Of a stretch of 64,000 nt of DNA, positions 42,691 through 64,000 are shown piece by piece (position 1 is the first letter of the stretch; each line of letters opens with the position of its first letter). The stretch spans positions 62,001 through 126,000 of the forward strand of contig JACEVL010000338.1 in the NCBI GenBank assembly GCA_020284085.1, given 5' to 3'. The notes under the pieces are model-generated. The model made no database searches. It saw only the letters and a list, made by a program, of their open reading frames with translations, and was not told where the DNA came from. The DNA is from Aporrectodea caliginosa. Its lineage: Eukaryota > Annelida > Clitellata > Crassiclitellata > Lumbricidae. The translations under genes and the position numbers were made by a program.

Positions 42691-43511
42691 AGAGGAAGAA
42701 CAAAAAGAAAAGGAAGAAGAAGATGAGTGAGATCAAAAATAAAAATGAAAAATAATGAGATATTGAATTAAAAATAAAATTTAGGACCAGAAGATGAAGC
42801 ACAAGAAAATAAGGAGTGTGCGGGGGAAGAAGAAAGAGGAAGAATTATAGAGGAGGAATTTACGTGGAGATAAAGGGAGACATAATTATTAATGTGGCGC
42901 CTTAGTCCAGGATCTGACTATAGTTCTGTAGGAAATTTTGAGTATGGAGAATTTTCTTTCAGAAATGTTGAGTAGGTGTCCTGGTAAGTATTTTCGACTT
43001 GGGTGGACATCAGCCACCTGGTAGGTTTGCCGGCTATGACGTCATCAAAGATGGCGGCCGCGCTATCACGAAACTGGACGTATAGTATAGTCCAGGCAAT
43101 TTGCAGTTAGACCTGGGCAAATTGCCTCAGAAGCTTTCTAAACGGTTTCCTGCTCAGTTTCCATTGCTGAATAACATATAAAAAATCCCACAAAATCGGA
43201 CCACGGGATCACCCTCCAAAAATGCATTTTAACAAAGATGGCGGCCAATATGCCCGCCAACACAGAAAACTGTATATATCAGGTCATAGGTAAGCTACAA
43301 TAACAAGTGAAGTATCAAATCTAACCTACTCAGAGGCACTCCCAGTCCAACTACGGTGATACAAACAACAGCTTGTCTACATCCTCTATAACTTACAACC
43401 TCGCTGGCTTTTGAAAAGTAACTCTGGCTTGAGATAGGCCTACATGTACATTAATTTATATTAGGCCTAATAATAGAGGGGCAAAGAAAGGCCCATCATA
43501 AGTTAGCAGCA
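42691..43511. other. End of flank copy 3 and spacer
   Basis: Up to about 42910 the sequence follows the GAA-rich part of the TLR flank. The rest shows no gene; several taggcct-type hexamers, common across the window, are present. Confidence 0.45.
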
Positions 43512-43787
43512 TAACAGTTAATTTTGTCACCATCTTCAACTTTACCATGAGCATTTAGCCTAAATGCAAAATGATCGCTCAATTTTCAACTCAAACTTAT
43601 GATAAATGATAATGTGAAACGTTTGAGTGGAAAATTAAGCGATCATTTTGCATATAAAAATTGTGGACAAAATTAAGCAATATATCTAACGATAATGTGA
43701 AAAGTTTGATTGGAAAATTAAGTGATCATTTTGCATTTAAGCTAAATGTTCATGGAACAGTTGAAGATGAAGACAAAATTAAGTAAG
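43512..43787. mobile_element. MITE with ~100-bp inverted arms and a third internal arm
   Basis: The left arm (about 43512-43615, with 'aatgcaaaatgatcgctcaa') pairs with the right arm (43690-43787, 'aagtgatcattttgcattta'). A further copy of the right-arm sequence lies at 43618-43680. Short A/T flanks prevent a firm target duplication call. Non-coding. Confidence 0.65.
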
Positions 43788-44170
43788 TGTCTTCATTGCC
43801 ATCCTTCAGCATGTGGAATGATTGAAGTTTTTGTAGAAAGAAAATAGTAACTTACTCAGTGATTAAATAAATTTTTACCAGTTTCTCAAGCTTTACATAA
43901 CAAATACCAAATTAATCGAATTTAACGGATTAATCAAAGTTAATTGTTGGAGATTAATCGATTAATGTTTTAATCAGTTCTAGCCCTAATTCTAATCAAT
44001 AACATGTTTCTGTTGCACTACATTATAGCCCTATAGCTTTACATTCTTTTCGATATTGTTTAAGTGGAGGGATCAGTCTTTGAATACACGCCGCAGAATT
44101 GAACTGAATTACTTAGTGTGAAATATCCGATTATGAAACGAAACGTAACGGTGTTGTTGTTACCAGGTCC

Positions 44171-44373
44171 ACTTGCAAGAATGACAGACGCGGAGATATT
44201 CCGACAGCCTCTGTGTCTGGTGGACTCTGGGCCAGACGGGAAAATGACGGTCAATACGGAGGTCCTCAATCAGCTGAAGGACCTCGACAAGGAAGTGGTC
44301 GTCGTGTCCATTGCTGGTCCATATCGGACGGGAAAGTCCTACCTTATGAATAAATTGGCTGGCCAAAACAAAG
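44171..44373 (+). CDS. Guanylate-binding-protein-like GTPase, first coding exon (orphan)
   Basis: After a 'gttaccag' acceptor, the ATG at 44181 opens MTDAEIFRQPLCLVDSG, then VNTEVLNQLKDLDKEVVVVS and IAGPYRTGKSYLMNKLAGQN, ending at an 'aaag|gtagag' donor in phase 1. GPYRTGKSYLMNKLAG is the P-loop of the guanylate-binding protein/atlastin family of large dynamin-like GTPases; animal GBPs act in interferon-type cell-autonomous defence. The following exon, which should carry the TKGIWMW-type motif, is not visible before the next gene. The rest is therefore missing, very distant or the copy is broken. Confidence 0.75.
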
Positions 44374-44605
44374 GTAGAGATGATTTTAGATTTGAATGAA
44401 TTTGAATGAATAGGTATGAATACACGCGAAGATAATGTTAGTGCTATGTGCTTTCAGCCTTTCTTGAGAGGCTATTCTTATAATATACCGAATTTGGTCT
44501 ACTAAGCATAGAAGTTATCAGGACGACGATAACGACGATATTCCATGTGGTTAATAATTAAGTTGTACTGCTAATTCACGGGTGGGGTTCAGAACTTTAT
44601 ATAGG

Positions 44606-44654
<49 letters not shown>

Positions 44655-46023
44655 CGTCAGAACATAAGATATTTTAAGAGATTATAGCTTGGAAGCACTA
44701 GCAGAACGGAAAACCTAAAATATCTATCTCTATATATAAGATCTCTATTCTGTCTTCCGGTGTAGGCTACATAAGCTACGCGCTATTTCATTCTCCACTC
44801 TTCAACATACACTGTCAGCCTTTCTTAAGTGACGTAAATTTAGAATAGTTGCACGATATTCTGTTTGATTAAATTCATTATTAAATCCGCTTAGGCCTAT
44901 CTAAGATATTTCAACAGACCTGTGCGACTGAAGATGAACTGAAAATGTTTCCGACGAAGAAGACGAAAATAAGGATAGAGTTTGTGGTGGTAGTTGTGGC
45001 CGGTGAAGTGGAGGACGATAATGATGCTGCTGGTAACGATGATGGTGATGGTGACGTTGGTGGCGACAAAGATGAATAGGAAGAAGAGGACGATAACTAA
45101 TTAAAGCCTATTGATCTAACTCAAATTACTCAATGCGGCTGATGATGGTGAAATTCCCTTTGCAACGGAAAGACAGCTGAGTTTTAGGATTTTCCAAAAT
45201 TCCCATTCAATCATTCAATGGGTTTTTTACCGAAGACCTTTCAAAAATATGAACAGCGTTTTCAGAGAAATCTCTTCTATTCTGCGTTGCTCGTGTTTGT
45301 CTGGAAGCCATTGGTCATATTAGTCAGCAGCTTGGTAACTCCAGAGCCCTGCGCATATATGGTTCAGAAACTGAAACTATCGACGGTAGTTACGAAAATT
45401 TGCTAACGAAAACCACTCTTCTTACCGATTTTACCATACATGTATGCCTATTTATCATTAGTCTTAGAGGTTTGAAAGAAATCTATTCTTTTCTGCGTTA
45501 CTCATATTTTGACAGCAGTTTATCTGGAATCCATTGGCACATAGGCCTACCGTATTTGAGAAAGTTACAATTGATCCTACCAAGTATATAGGATTACAAT
45601 GTGTATGAGCGACTGCGTGGCGGGATCAATATGGTTTCCTTTGAGTTCTCCCTTTGACACCTATTGAAGTGAATGTCTGCATGTTTTTAAAGCATTTGGT
45701 GATCAATAAAGTCAATATTACTACTAATGCTGCTACCGCTATTTCTTCTTCTTCTTATCATCTCCTCTCCTCCTCCTCTCCTCCTCTCCTCTCCTCCTCC
45801 TCTCCCTCCTCCTTCTTCTTCGACCTGTTTGCGAAACTGCAGCTAGCCTATCATTTGTAATCATTATGCTTACTCTTATACGACTATAATGCTCAACGCA
45901 TTACAATGCATTGCATAGACCCAATCAAACTGGAATAATAGCATGTTCATGGTGAAATCTACGCATAATTATATTAATACGAAAACAAAAAAAGCGTTAG
46001 ATATGTCTTTTCGAATATAGCTT
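44374..46023. other. Spacer with (TA)n
   Basis: No gene. A (TA)n tract lies at about 44608-44650 and a pyrimidine-rich CTT/CCT block at 45745-45825. Taggcct-like hexamers are frequent. Confidence 0.5.
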
Positions 46024-46582
46024 ATTTAAGGGATTTTTTCATCTAGGATCCGATGTTCATACTCACTACACCAGAAACTTTAACTCTTATCGCCCCATAT
46101 ACGCACACACCAATACTCGCTTATTCTCCATAAAATCTGTTGGCTCCACAACCTGGAACATGCTTCCCTCTCACATACGTTGTGCCCTCCACCTACGGCA
46201 CTTTAAAAAATGCTGCATGCCTACCTGATTAATGGAAATTAGCTATAACCTACCCTGCCGGATATTCTTTTTCACTGTTAGTTAAGGTTTTCGGTTTTTC
46301 TTTATATTTTCATAGTGTTTTGAATCGAGTTAATCATTTACTGTGTAATATGTACTATACTGTTTGCATTGCTGTACGAAACTTGATATTGCACTGTTTA
46401 TCAAGGATTTAGCTAATTCATATTTCTGAAATGTTGTTCTAGGTGTCCCTAGTTAGCGGGATCTTGATCCCTTTTGGGACTCCTCTTGCGGCCAATCCTG
46501 ATACTTTATGTTGAAATGTTATGTGTTTTTTTTCATTTGGCTTCAATAAAAGAGATTTGATTGATTGATTGATTGATTGATA
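46024..46582 (+). pseudogene. LINE 3' fragment, second copy of the 3081-3755 family
   Basis: Nearly the same as 3205-3755: codes for HTHYTRNFNSYRPIYA and GSTTWNMLPS, then the same 3' UTR ('tagttagcgggatcttgatc') and an ATTG tail. It starts further 3' than the other copy. Confidence 0.8.
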
Positions 46583-47648
46583 ACCTAGATGTTGGCCGTT
46601 TAGGGGCAATTAATTGACTTAATTAAGTAAAGACTCAATTAACTGAGACTACCAGGTCAATTACCACTAGACTAACTACTAGACTCTGAAGTGATTGGAC
46701 AGATTTTAAAATACGGTAGTCAATGACATGTTTGTGATCGTCTGCTGTGGTTGGTGATGTAGCCTTAAGAGGCAGCAGCACAACGCACATCCTCGTTTAT
46801 TTACAAATGTCTTCAAACTTTGGTTATTGACTGACTTTTCGGAAATCGGGATGTAATTAAACGAAGGGAGACGATGACAAACAATTGGTCAATTATGTAG
46901 AAAATATATAAATAATTGATTAACAATATTAGCATTCAGGAACTAGAATAGGTAAATGAAAATAGGGAAGTAAGATAAGCATACCAAGAAAGACCTGTAA
47001 ATTTGTAACAATACGTGACACTGTAGGAACGAATGATAGGCAAGTTTTCTGGAAAAAAGAAAGGACGACTGTTGCTGAGCAAATCTACTTGGAGGAAAGA
47101 CAGGTGAAGGGATAACCAGGTCAGGAAGCGGTTCATAACAAGAACGGGATGCAGACAGTGGGAGTTAGCAATGATTGGGAGAGGATGGACATGAGGCCAC
47201 ATTATAATAGGTAATGTAATCGATTGCGCTCGTGACGGATGAGAAAGGACAACGAGAATGATCGACCTCTGTCTTATGTTGAGCCGAGATTCTCAGAGTG
47301 TACGTAGGCCTACTAACTACTAAGGTCTCTAATACCCGCATCGTTTTGCTGTAAATACTATACTTCAAATACATTTCAAAACAACACGTGACAGTGCGCG
47401 GCCTATTCCCGGGGGTTGTTCAAAGACACTATAAGCTTCGACCAAGGCAACATAACTTCCTGCTTCCGCCTAAAGATGATAGAAAATACATACCACGTAT
47501 TCTCTATAGGAAATAGCAGGATACGCTAACACTGATAGTAACTAATATATTAGAGTGTATTAGGCCTACTCCTTTTTTCATAACATTGCCTGGTTGCGGT
47601 TTGACAACAAGTTTTCTCAATAAACAAATATACATATATATATATATG
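46583..47648. other. Spacer, no gene recognised
   Basis: Only short unsupported frames. A (TA)n run at 47632-47647 abuts the following hAT-like element. Confidence 0.45.
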
Positions 47649-48448
47649 CAGGGCCTAGGACAGGATTTGGAGGCCCAGGGCCACAACTAATTTTAAAGGC
47701 CTTTTTCAAATATCTTTCTAACACTCAACAGAAAGGTTCAAATTTATATATATAATATAATAGACTAATAGTTAGGGGAAATATTTGCTATTTTTTCAGT
47801 AAAATTGACAATGTGGTAAAGTTTGTCAAATTGACTGATATTGTATGTTAAAACTATTTTAATGTAGATTAAATATCAATTTCATAAGTTAAAAACAAAC
47901 CCCCTAATCGTGCACTCGTCGGCCTCGTTCCGCTCGAATTCGTCCACCACCCCATTCATTTTCTACACTGCCCCCAAACTCCAAATCCTGGCTACACCAC
48001 CGCTCTAAGAGACTAAGAAAGTAAGAATATATATTGTATAGTGTACTGTGTAGGCTACACTATCCATAGCGAATCGGATGATAAGAACAATATATTCATA
48101 TTAAAATATTATTTAGGTTTGAGTGTTTGACTCAGCCTACGACTTACGAGTAACGAGTTACGATAGAGTTTAGACTGTTGAGTGTTGACAACTTTTCAAT
48201 TTTACAACTAATAGGCCTAACAGATTTACGAGAAATTTGTTTACACTTTGCAATTATTTAACGTCAACGATTTCGTCACGAAATAATTAGAATTTGTATA
48301 GCGTTAGCCTACATTTTAATGAATAACTCCTTAATTCCGTAATTCCCCATTTCAATAAATAACTGCATAATTCCGAAATTCCGAGGCCCTTTATCAAGTG
48401 AGGCCTGGGGCCAAATGGCCCCGGTGGCCCCCCCTGTCCTAGGCCCTG
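47649..48448. mobile_element. hAT-like non-autonomous element with CAGGGCCTAGGACAGG termini
   Basis: The left end 'cagggcctaggacaggattt' pairs with the right end, whose complement begins 'cagggcctaggacagggggg'. The subterminal 'ggcccagggccac' and 'ggccaccggggcc' are also related. No 8-bp target duplication survives, perhaps because the left side is a TA repeat. No coding frame in 800 bp. Confidence 0.65.
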
Positions 48449-48499
48449 GAACTTATCGCCATCATCATCATCATCTCATTAATTGGTTCATAACAATAT

Positions 48500-48690
48500 C
48501 AGTCATTTGCAACAGCCATTTTAACCGACGGTTTCTCGTAGTTTAAATGTTGGAGAAGTCCTGTCGAATTCTGAGAGATGAGAAAAAGCAATGCATCGGG
48601 TGAAATCAAGTAAAAACAACGACTGTGGTTGCCATGTTGAGTTGGGCATTGATAACTTTGATCCAATAAAAACCATACCATCTGAAATCT
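48500..48690 (-). other. Possible further SLC5 exon, doubtful
   Basis: One minus-strand frame after 'attacaag' reads DGMVFIGSKLSMPNSTWQ, reminiscent of the segment after helix 12 of SLC5 transporters. The half before it is not seen and phase with the 49103 exon is not convincing. I list it only as a place to test. Confidence 0.2.
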
Positions 48691-49102
48691 TGTAATGCAA
48701 ATGGGAATCGCATGGATTAATGTCTAAGGTCTCTCTGCTTTATACATTTTGCTTTGGCTTAACCAAATCTTTACTCGTAAGGGTTACAGCACCGGACAAT
48801 TAAAGTACTTTAATGTAATGTTATGTTACAAAATCCTTTTATAGCGCCATTAAAGCAGCTCCGATAAGCGCTGCTTTCTTCTCCTCCTTAATGATTATCT
48901 AACTGATCTTAACAATTACAATTTTAGGTTAACTTCGCCTGATTATTTATAAAGCGAGATTTCAAAACAGCATAGTCATCATCATCGTCGTTGTCGTCAT
49001 CATCAGAGTCATCATCTTCGTTTACGTCCTCATAATCACAACTATCATCACCATCGTAACAACGACGGCCATCATCAGTAAAAGAGAACAAAATGTATAA
49101 AC

Positions 49103-61038
<11,936 letters not shown>

Positions 61039-61087
61039 TGCATCGATTCATGTATGAGTTACCTGCAATGCAAAGCGTTTCATTGGT

Positions 61088-61168
61088 TAGTAGTAGAAAT
61101 AGTAGTAGTAGTAGTAGTAGCTGAATAGTTTTAGTAGTGGCAATTTCTGTAGTAGTAGTAGTAGTAGT

Positions 61169-61215
<47 letters not shown>

Positions 61216-61228
61216 TAGTAGCAGTAGT

Positions 61229-61260
<32 letters not shown>

Positions 61261-61267
61261 CAGCAGT

Positions 61268-61320
<53 letters not shown>

Positions 61321-61350
61321 CAGCAGCAGCAGCAGCAGCAGCAGCTTGCT

Positions 61351-61412
<62 letters not shown>

Positions 61413-61507
61413 TAGTGCAGCAGCAGCAGCTGTTGCTGCTGGCAGCAGCAGCAGCAGTAGTGCTGCTGTAGTAGTAGCAGTAGTAGTAGTAGTAGTAGTA
61501 GTATTGC

Positions 61508-61559
<52 letters not shown>

Positions 61560-61665
61560 AGAAGAAGTAGTAGCAGTCATGGTAGTTTAAATAGTATAGT
61601 ATCAGTATCTGTAGTAGTAGCAGTGATGGTAATAATAATACTAATAATAAGAACAATAATAAAAG
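61088..61665 (+). repeat. (CAG/TAG)n compound trinucleotide repeat, ~570 bp
   Basis: Alternating blocks of 'agtagt' and 'cagcag', with pure CAG blocks up to about 70 bases near 61350-61410, and AAT units at the right end. It starts 26 bases upstream of the acceptor of the first SLC5 coding exon, so on that gene's strand it is CTG/CTA in the preceding intron. Poly-Leu, Ala, Cys and Tyr frames are repeat artefacts. Confidence 0.95.
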
Positions 61666-62108
61666 CAATATTGATTATTTGATAATTTCTGAAGCGCTAC
61701 TCTAAAGCTAAGCGCAGGGCACCAGCTTATTCACGAGCGAGTAAAATGGAATCAAGAAAACATCCCCATTTGATATTTAGAGTCATATGATTGAGTTACA
61801 CACAGATCGATTAGCGTTACAGCGCCCAACTTATAAAATAAATGAAGTATAATGAAACTGGGAAACAGAATGTGAAACAGTAATAACAACTTGGAAATTA
61901 GTGCTAAATAAAGAATTAAATTCATTATCAGGTAAGCAGAGAGTAACCCCAACCAGTGTGCACATGTGGGGCCAAAGGTACCTTATTAACAGATGGGATA
62001 AATATTCCATTATGGGAGCCTTATATGATACATATTAATATCATCAAATGTTCACTGACAATATATTGGTCATCGTAGGTTGTGAACGGAGAAAAGATTT
62101 GATCTTAC

Positions 62109-62200
62109 CGCGAGCTGGACGTTTCAACTTCCAAGACACTCACTGTCACTGAATGAAGACTTCACGTTTTTGAGTCGCCAGTTTGAAGCGAGGTCAGAAA
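62109..62200 (-). other. Candidate non-coding first exon of the SLC5-type gene
   Basis: On the minus strand 'cagctcgcg' is followed by gtaagatc, a good donor, about 1 kb upstream of the acceptor at 61062. It could be a 5' UTR exon with the promoter to its right. The right boundary is unknown. Splice-signal evidence only. Confidence 0.3.
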
Positions 62201-62464
62201 AAAGTCTGAAAGAAGCCCTCAGAATTCACCGGCCTGTTCTTTGAAAAGAAATATTACGACCCAATTTATTACTACTAGATATGGCTTATCGGCTGACGCA
62301 AGAGTTAATTAAACAGCCATATTGACAAAGATTTAGCCAAAGTAAAGGCATAGGGATCTCGACAAACGGAAACCATTAAGATGTTTTGTTTGTCTTTGAA
62401 TCATAAGCAAGTTATAACTGATTTGCACCAGCAGAGGGTAGTATAATGAAACTGGGTAGTTTCT

Positions 62465-62552
62465 TTAGTCGTGGCTGGGCCGGGAGCGCTCCTGAGTAGT
62501 TTCTTGAAGGGGCGCTATATAAATGCTCTGAATGAATGAATGAATGAATAGA
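62465..62552 (+). repeat. LINE 3' tail with (GAAT)n
   Basis: 'ccgggagcgctcctgagtag' then 'gaaggggcgctatataaatg' and four 'gaat' units. Same family as 53541-53750. Confidence 0.65.
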
Positions 62553-62659
62553 GCGGTTCAAGCACCAATTAAAAGCTTTCTCTTCTCTAGTGAGAAGATT
62601 ACGTAAAGAAAGGTGGTAGGTCAAGGTGTTATAAACCACTGGTGCTGAGGGCCTTGAAC

Positions 62660-62885
62660 GTCAATTAGGCCAATTTTTTAAAGTTTATTCTGAAGTCAAC
62701 AGGAAGCCAATGCCGCTGATGGAGTACGACTGAGGAGCTTGTTTGTAATGGAACAACCAGCACTGCCACTACGCGAGCTAGAATTTTGGATGCGTTGCAG
62801 AGTGTTGAGCTCAAGGTCCGAGAGACCCACAAAAACCGAATTAGCATTATCAAGGCAAGAGCAGACAGTAGCAAACTAATTCTAG
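62660..62885 (-). pseudogene. LINE polymerase fragment, minus strand
   Basis: Minus-strand pieces CLDNANSVFVGLSDLELNTL with QRIQNSSSR, then in another frame LHQRHWLPVDFRINFKKLA. The series 'LDyaNsll.gLp...l..lQriqNaaAR ... LHWLPv.fRI.fK' is standard for CR1/L2-type LINE C-termini. Frameshifted. Confidence 0.75.
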
Positions 62886-63440
62886 GATGCCTTACAACGT
62901 CAACTCTCAGCTTAAATGCTAAAAGTTACATAGAAAGTTCATCTTAAATTCTTTAAAAATGCAAACCCAAGGTAGCCATTGGCTTCTTTAATCTATTGAC
63001 TTTTCCAGTGGATGACGATTTTTCCTTGCGATTTCATTAGCATCGCTCATCGGCTGATGTCGCAGCGTCGCAATAGAAGTCATTGGACTGGATAAGAGTA
63101 GTGACGTATGCGATGATAAACGTCGCTTACGGAATCGAGATAAAGAAAGACGAAGCAGTCGATGATGTCGTTGGGTGCTAAGCAACCGATTCCAGTCAGT
63201 TGGAGCAACCACAGCGAGGTCTCTGTCCAGTCACTCTGTGCAGTGGAGCGATTAAATCTACGACCAGAAATCATGGATGAAACCGTCGCGATACACAATA
63301 ATCCCTTAGATTATATGAAGCACAGTCTACAGGGCATTTACTACGCATCAGGATTAACGATCTTATTTATACTCAATGCGTATATGTGCATTGGCAATCA
63401 GTGTAATTAATCCAACAGGGACCCGGGTGCATTCCCAAAC
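62886..63440. other. Spacer with an unassigned small frame
   Basis: The plus-strand frame from the ATG at about 63273 gives MDETVAIHNNPLDYMKHSLQ and a hydrophobic SGLTILFILNAYMCIG before a stop at 63408. It could encode a 45-residue membrane peptide or the start of a gene that runs on by splicing, but no family is recognised and chance is likely. Confidence 0.2.
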
Positions 63441-63815
63441 CTATTTATTTGTGTATGTATGTGTATGTATGAATGTATGTATGTATGTATGTATGGATAC
63501 ATGTATGTGCATGTTTCTATGTGTGCATGTATATGTAGGCCTATAATATGTATATGTTTGTGTATATGCGTGTGTACTTAGTACCGTTCACGCTCCCTCT
63601 TACTCTTTCTCTATCCATGAGCCAATGAGCCTCTCATTTTACTCTCTGTCTCTGTCTTTGTTTCTCTGTCTCTGTCTCTCTGTCTCTCGCTCTGTCTCTC
63701 TCTCTGTCTCGCTCTGTCTCTCTCTCTCTCTATGTCTCTGTCTGTCTGTCTCTGTCTCTGTCTCTCTCTCTGTCTCTGTCTCTGTCTCTGTCTCTGTCTG
63801 TCTCGCTCTGCTCTG

Positions 63816-63854
<39 letters not shown>

Positions 63855-63885
63855 GTCTGTCTCTCTGTCTCTCTCTCTCACGAAC
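63441..63885 (+). repeat. (TATG)n and (TGTCTC)n simple repeats
   Basis: A TATG-rich stretch (63450-63560) and a long TC-rich 'tctgtctctg' tract (63640-63880). They generate Ser/Leu-rich false frames. Confidence 0.9.
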
Positions 63886-64000
63886 GTAGAAAATACTCCT
63901 GAAAAGCCAACGTTTGAGATGAGCGAAGGAAGTTTACTCGAGATTTTACGGTCGTCATAAAACGATATCATATTACGAATAACAGTTAATCGAAATGTCT

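Noticed and set aside
61087..61668. Homopolymeric Leu, Tyr, Ala and Cys frames up to 193 residues
   Set aside because: Artefacts of the CAG/TAG trinucleotide repeat.

Overview
The window is animal nuclear DNA, probably from a marine invertebrate. Genes are split by GT-AG introns, TIR and LRR domains belong to Toll-like receptors, microsatellites (AAT, GAA, CAG/TAG, AGTC, GAT) are abundant, and LINE, SINE, hAT-like, pogo-like, mariner-like and LTR elements are mixed through it. The LTR element has integrase upstream of reverse transcriptase, an arrangement first described in the Gmr1 group of deuterostomes. An invertebrate deuterostome is therefore my best guess, but the species cannot be fixed from the sequence.

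Region 1 to 29 kb, plus strand, is a tandem array of five Toll-like receptor loci, here called TLR-A to TLR-E. Each locus is built from one long exon (signal peptide, LRRNT, LRRs, LRRCT, transmembrane segment) that ends at the same phase-0 donor, and a second exon that carries the whole TIR domain and the stop. TLR-A is seen only as its TIR exon (298-852). TLR-B has a full-length LRR exon with one in-frame stop (5228-5230) and no TIR exon. TLR-C (9313-10797 + 11136-11669) and TLR-D (17527-18990 + 19314-19868) look intact, with about 672 residues each. TLR-E (26732-28341 + 28659-29213) has a good TIR exon but a broken N-terminus containing a second, duplicated LRRNT. The TIR exons are almost identical between loci, while the amino-terminal LRRs differ. 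About 5-6 kb of 3' flank was duplicated with the last three genes and carries two small minus-strand exons of an unidentified protein.

Region 29 to 43 kb is the third copy of that flank, blown apart by nested insertions. A fold-back element (31662-40479, 9-bp target duplication, empty sites in the two other flank copies) contains a nearly intact LTR retrotransposon (32686-40293, 1151-bp LTRs, one 1607-codon gag-PR-IN-RT-RH frame). A 5'-truncated LINE (40546-42065) follows.

Region 43 to 49 kb holds a first coding exon of a guanylate-binding-protein-like GTPase (44171-44373) without its following exons, a long-armed MITE, a LINE 3' fragment and an hAT-like element.

Region 49 to 62 kb is a minus-strand gene for an SLC5-type sodium/solute cotransporter. 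Twelve coding exons (61038 down to 49103) join in one open frame of 440 codons; the C-terminal part is not securely located. Its introns are filled with LINE fragments and microsatellites. The last 2 kb hold LINE fragments and simple repeats.

Functionally the window combines pattern-recognition receptors, a probable interferon-type GTPase exon and a solute transporter. No operon-like link between them is implied.
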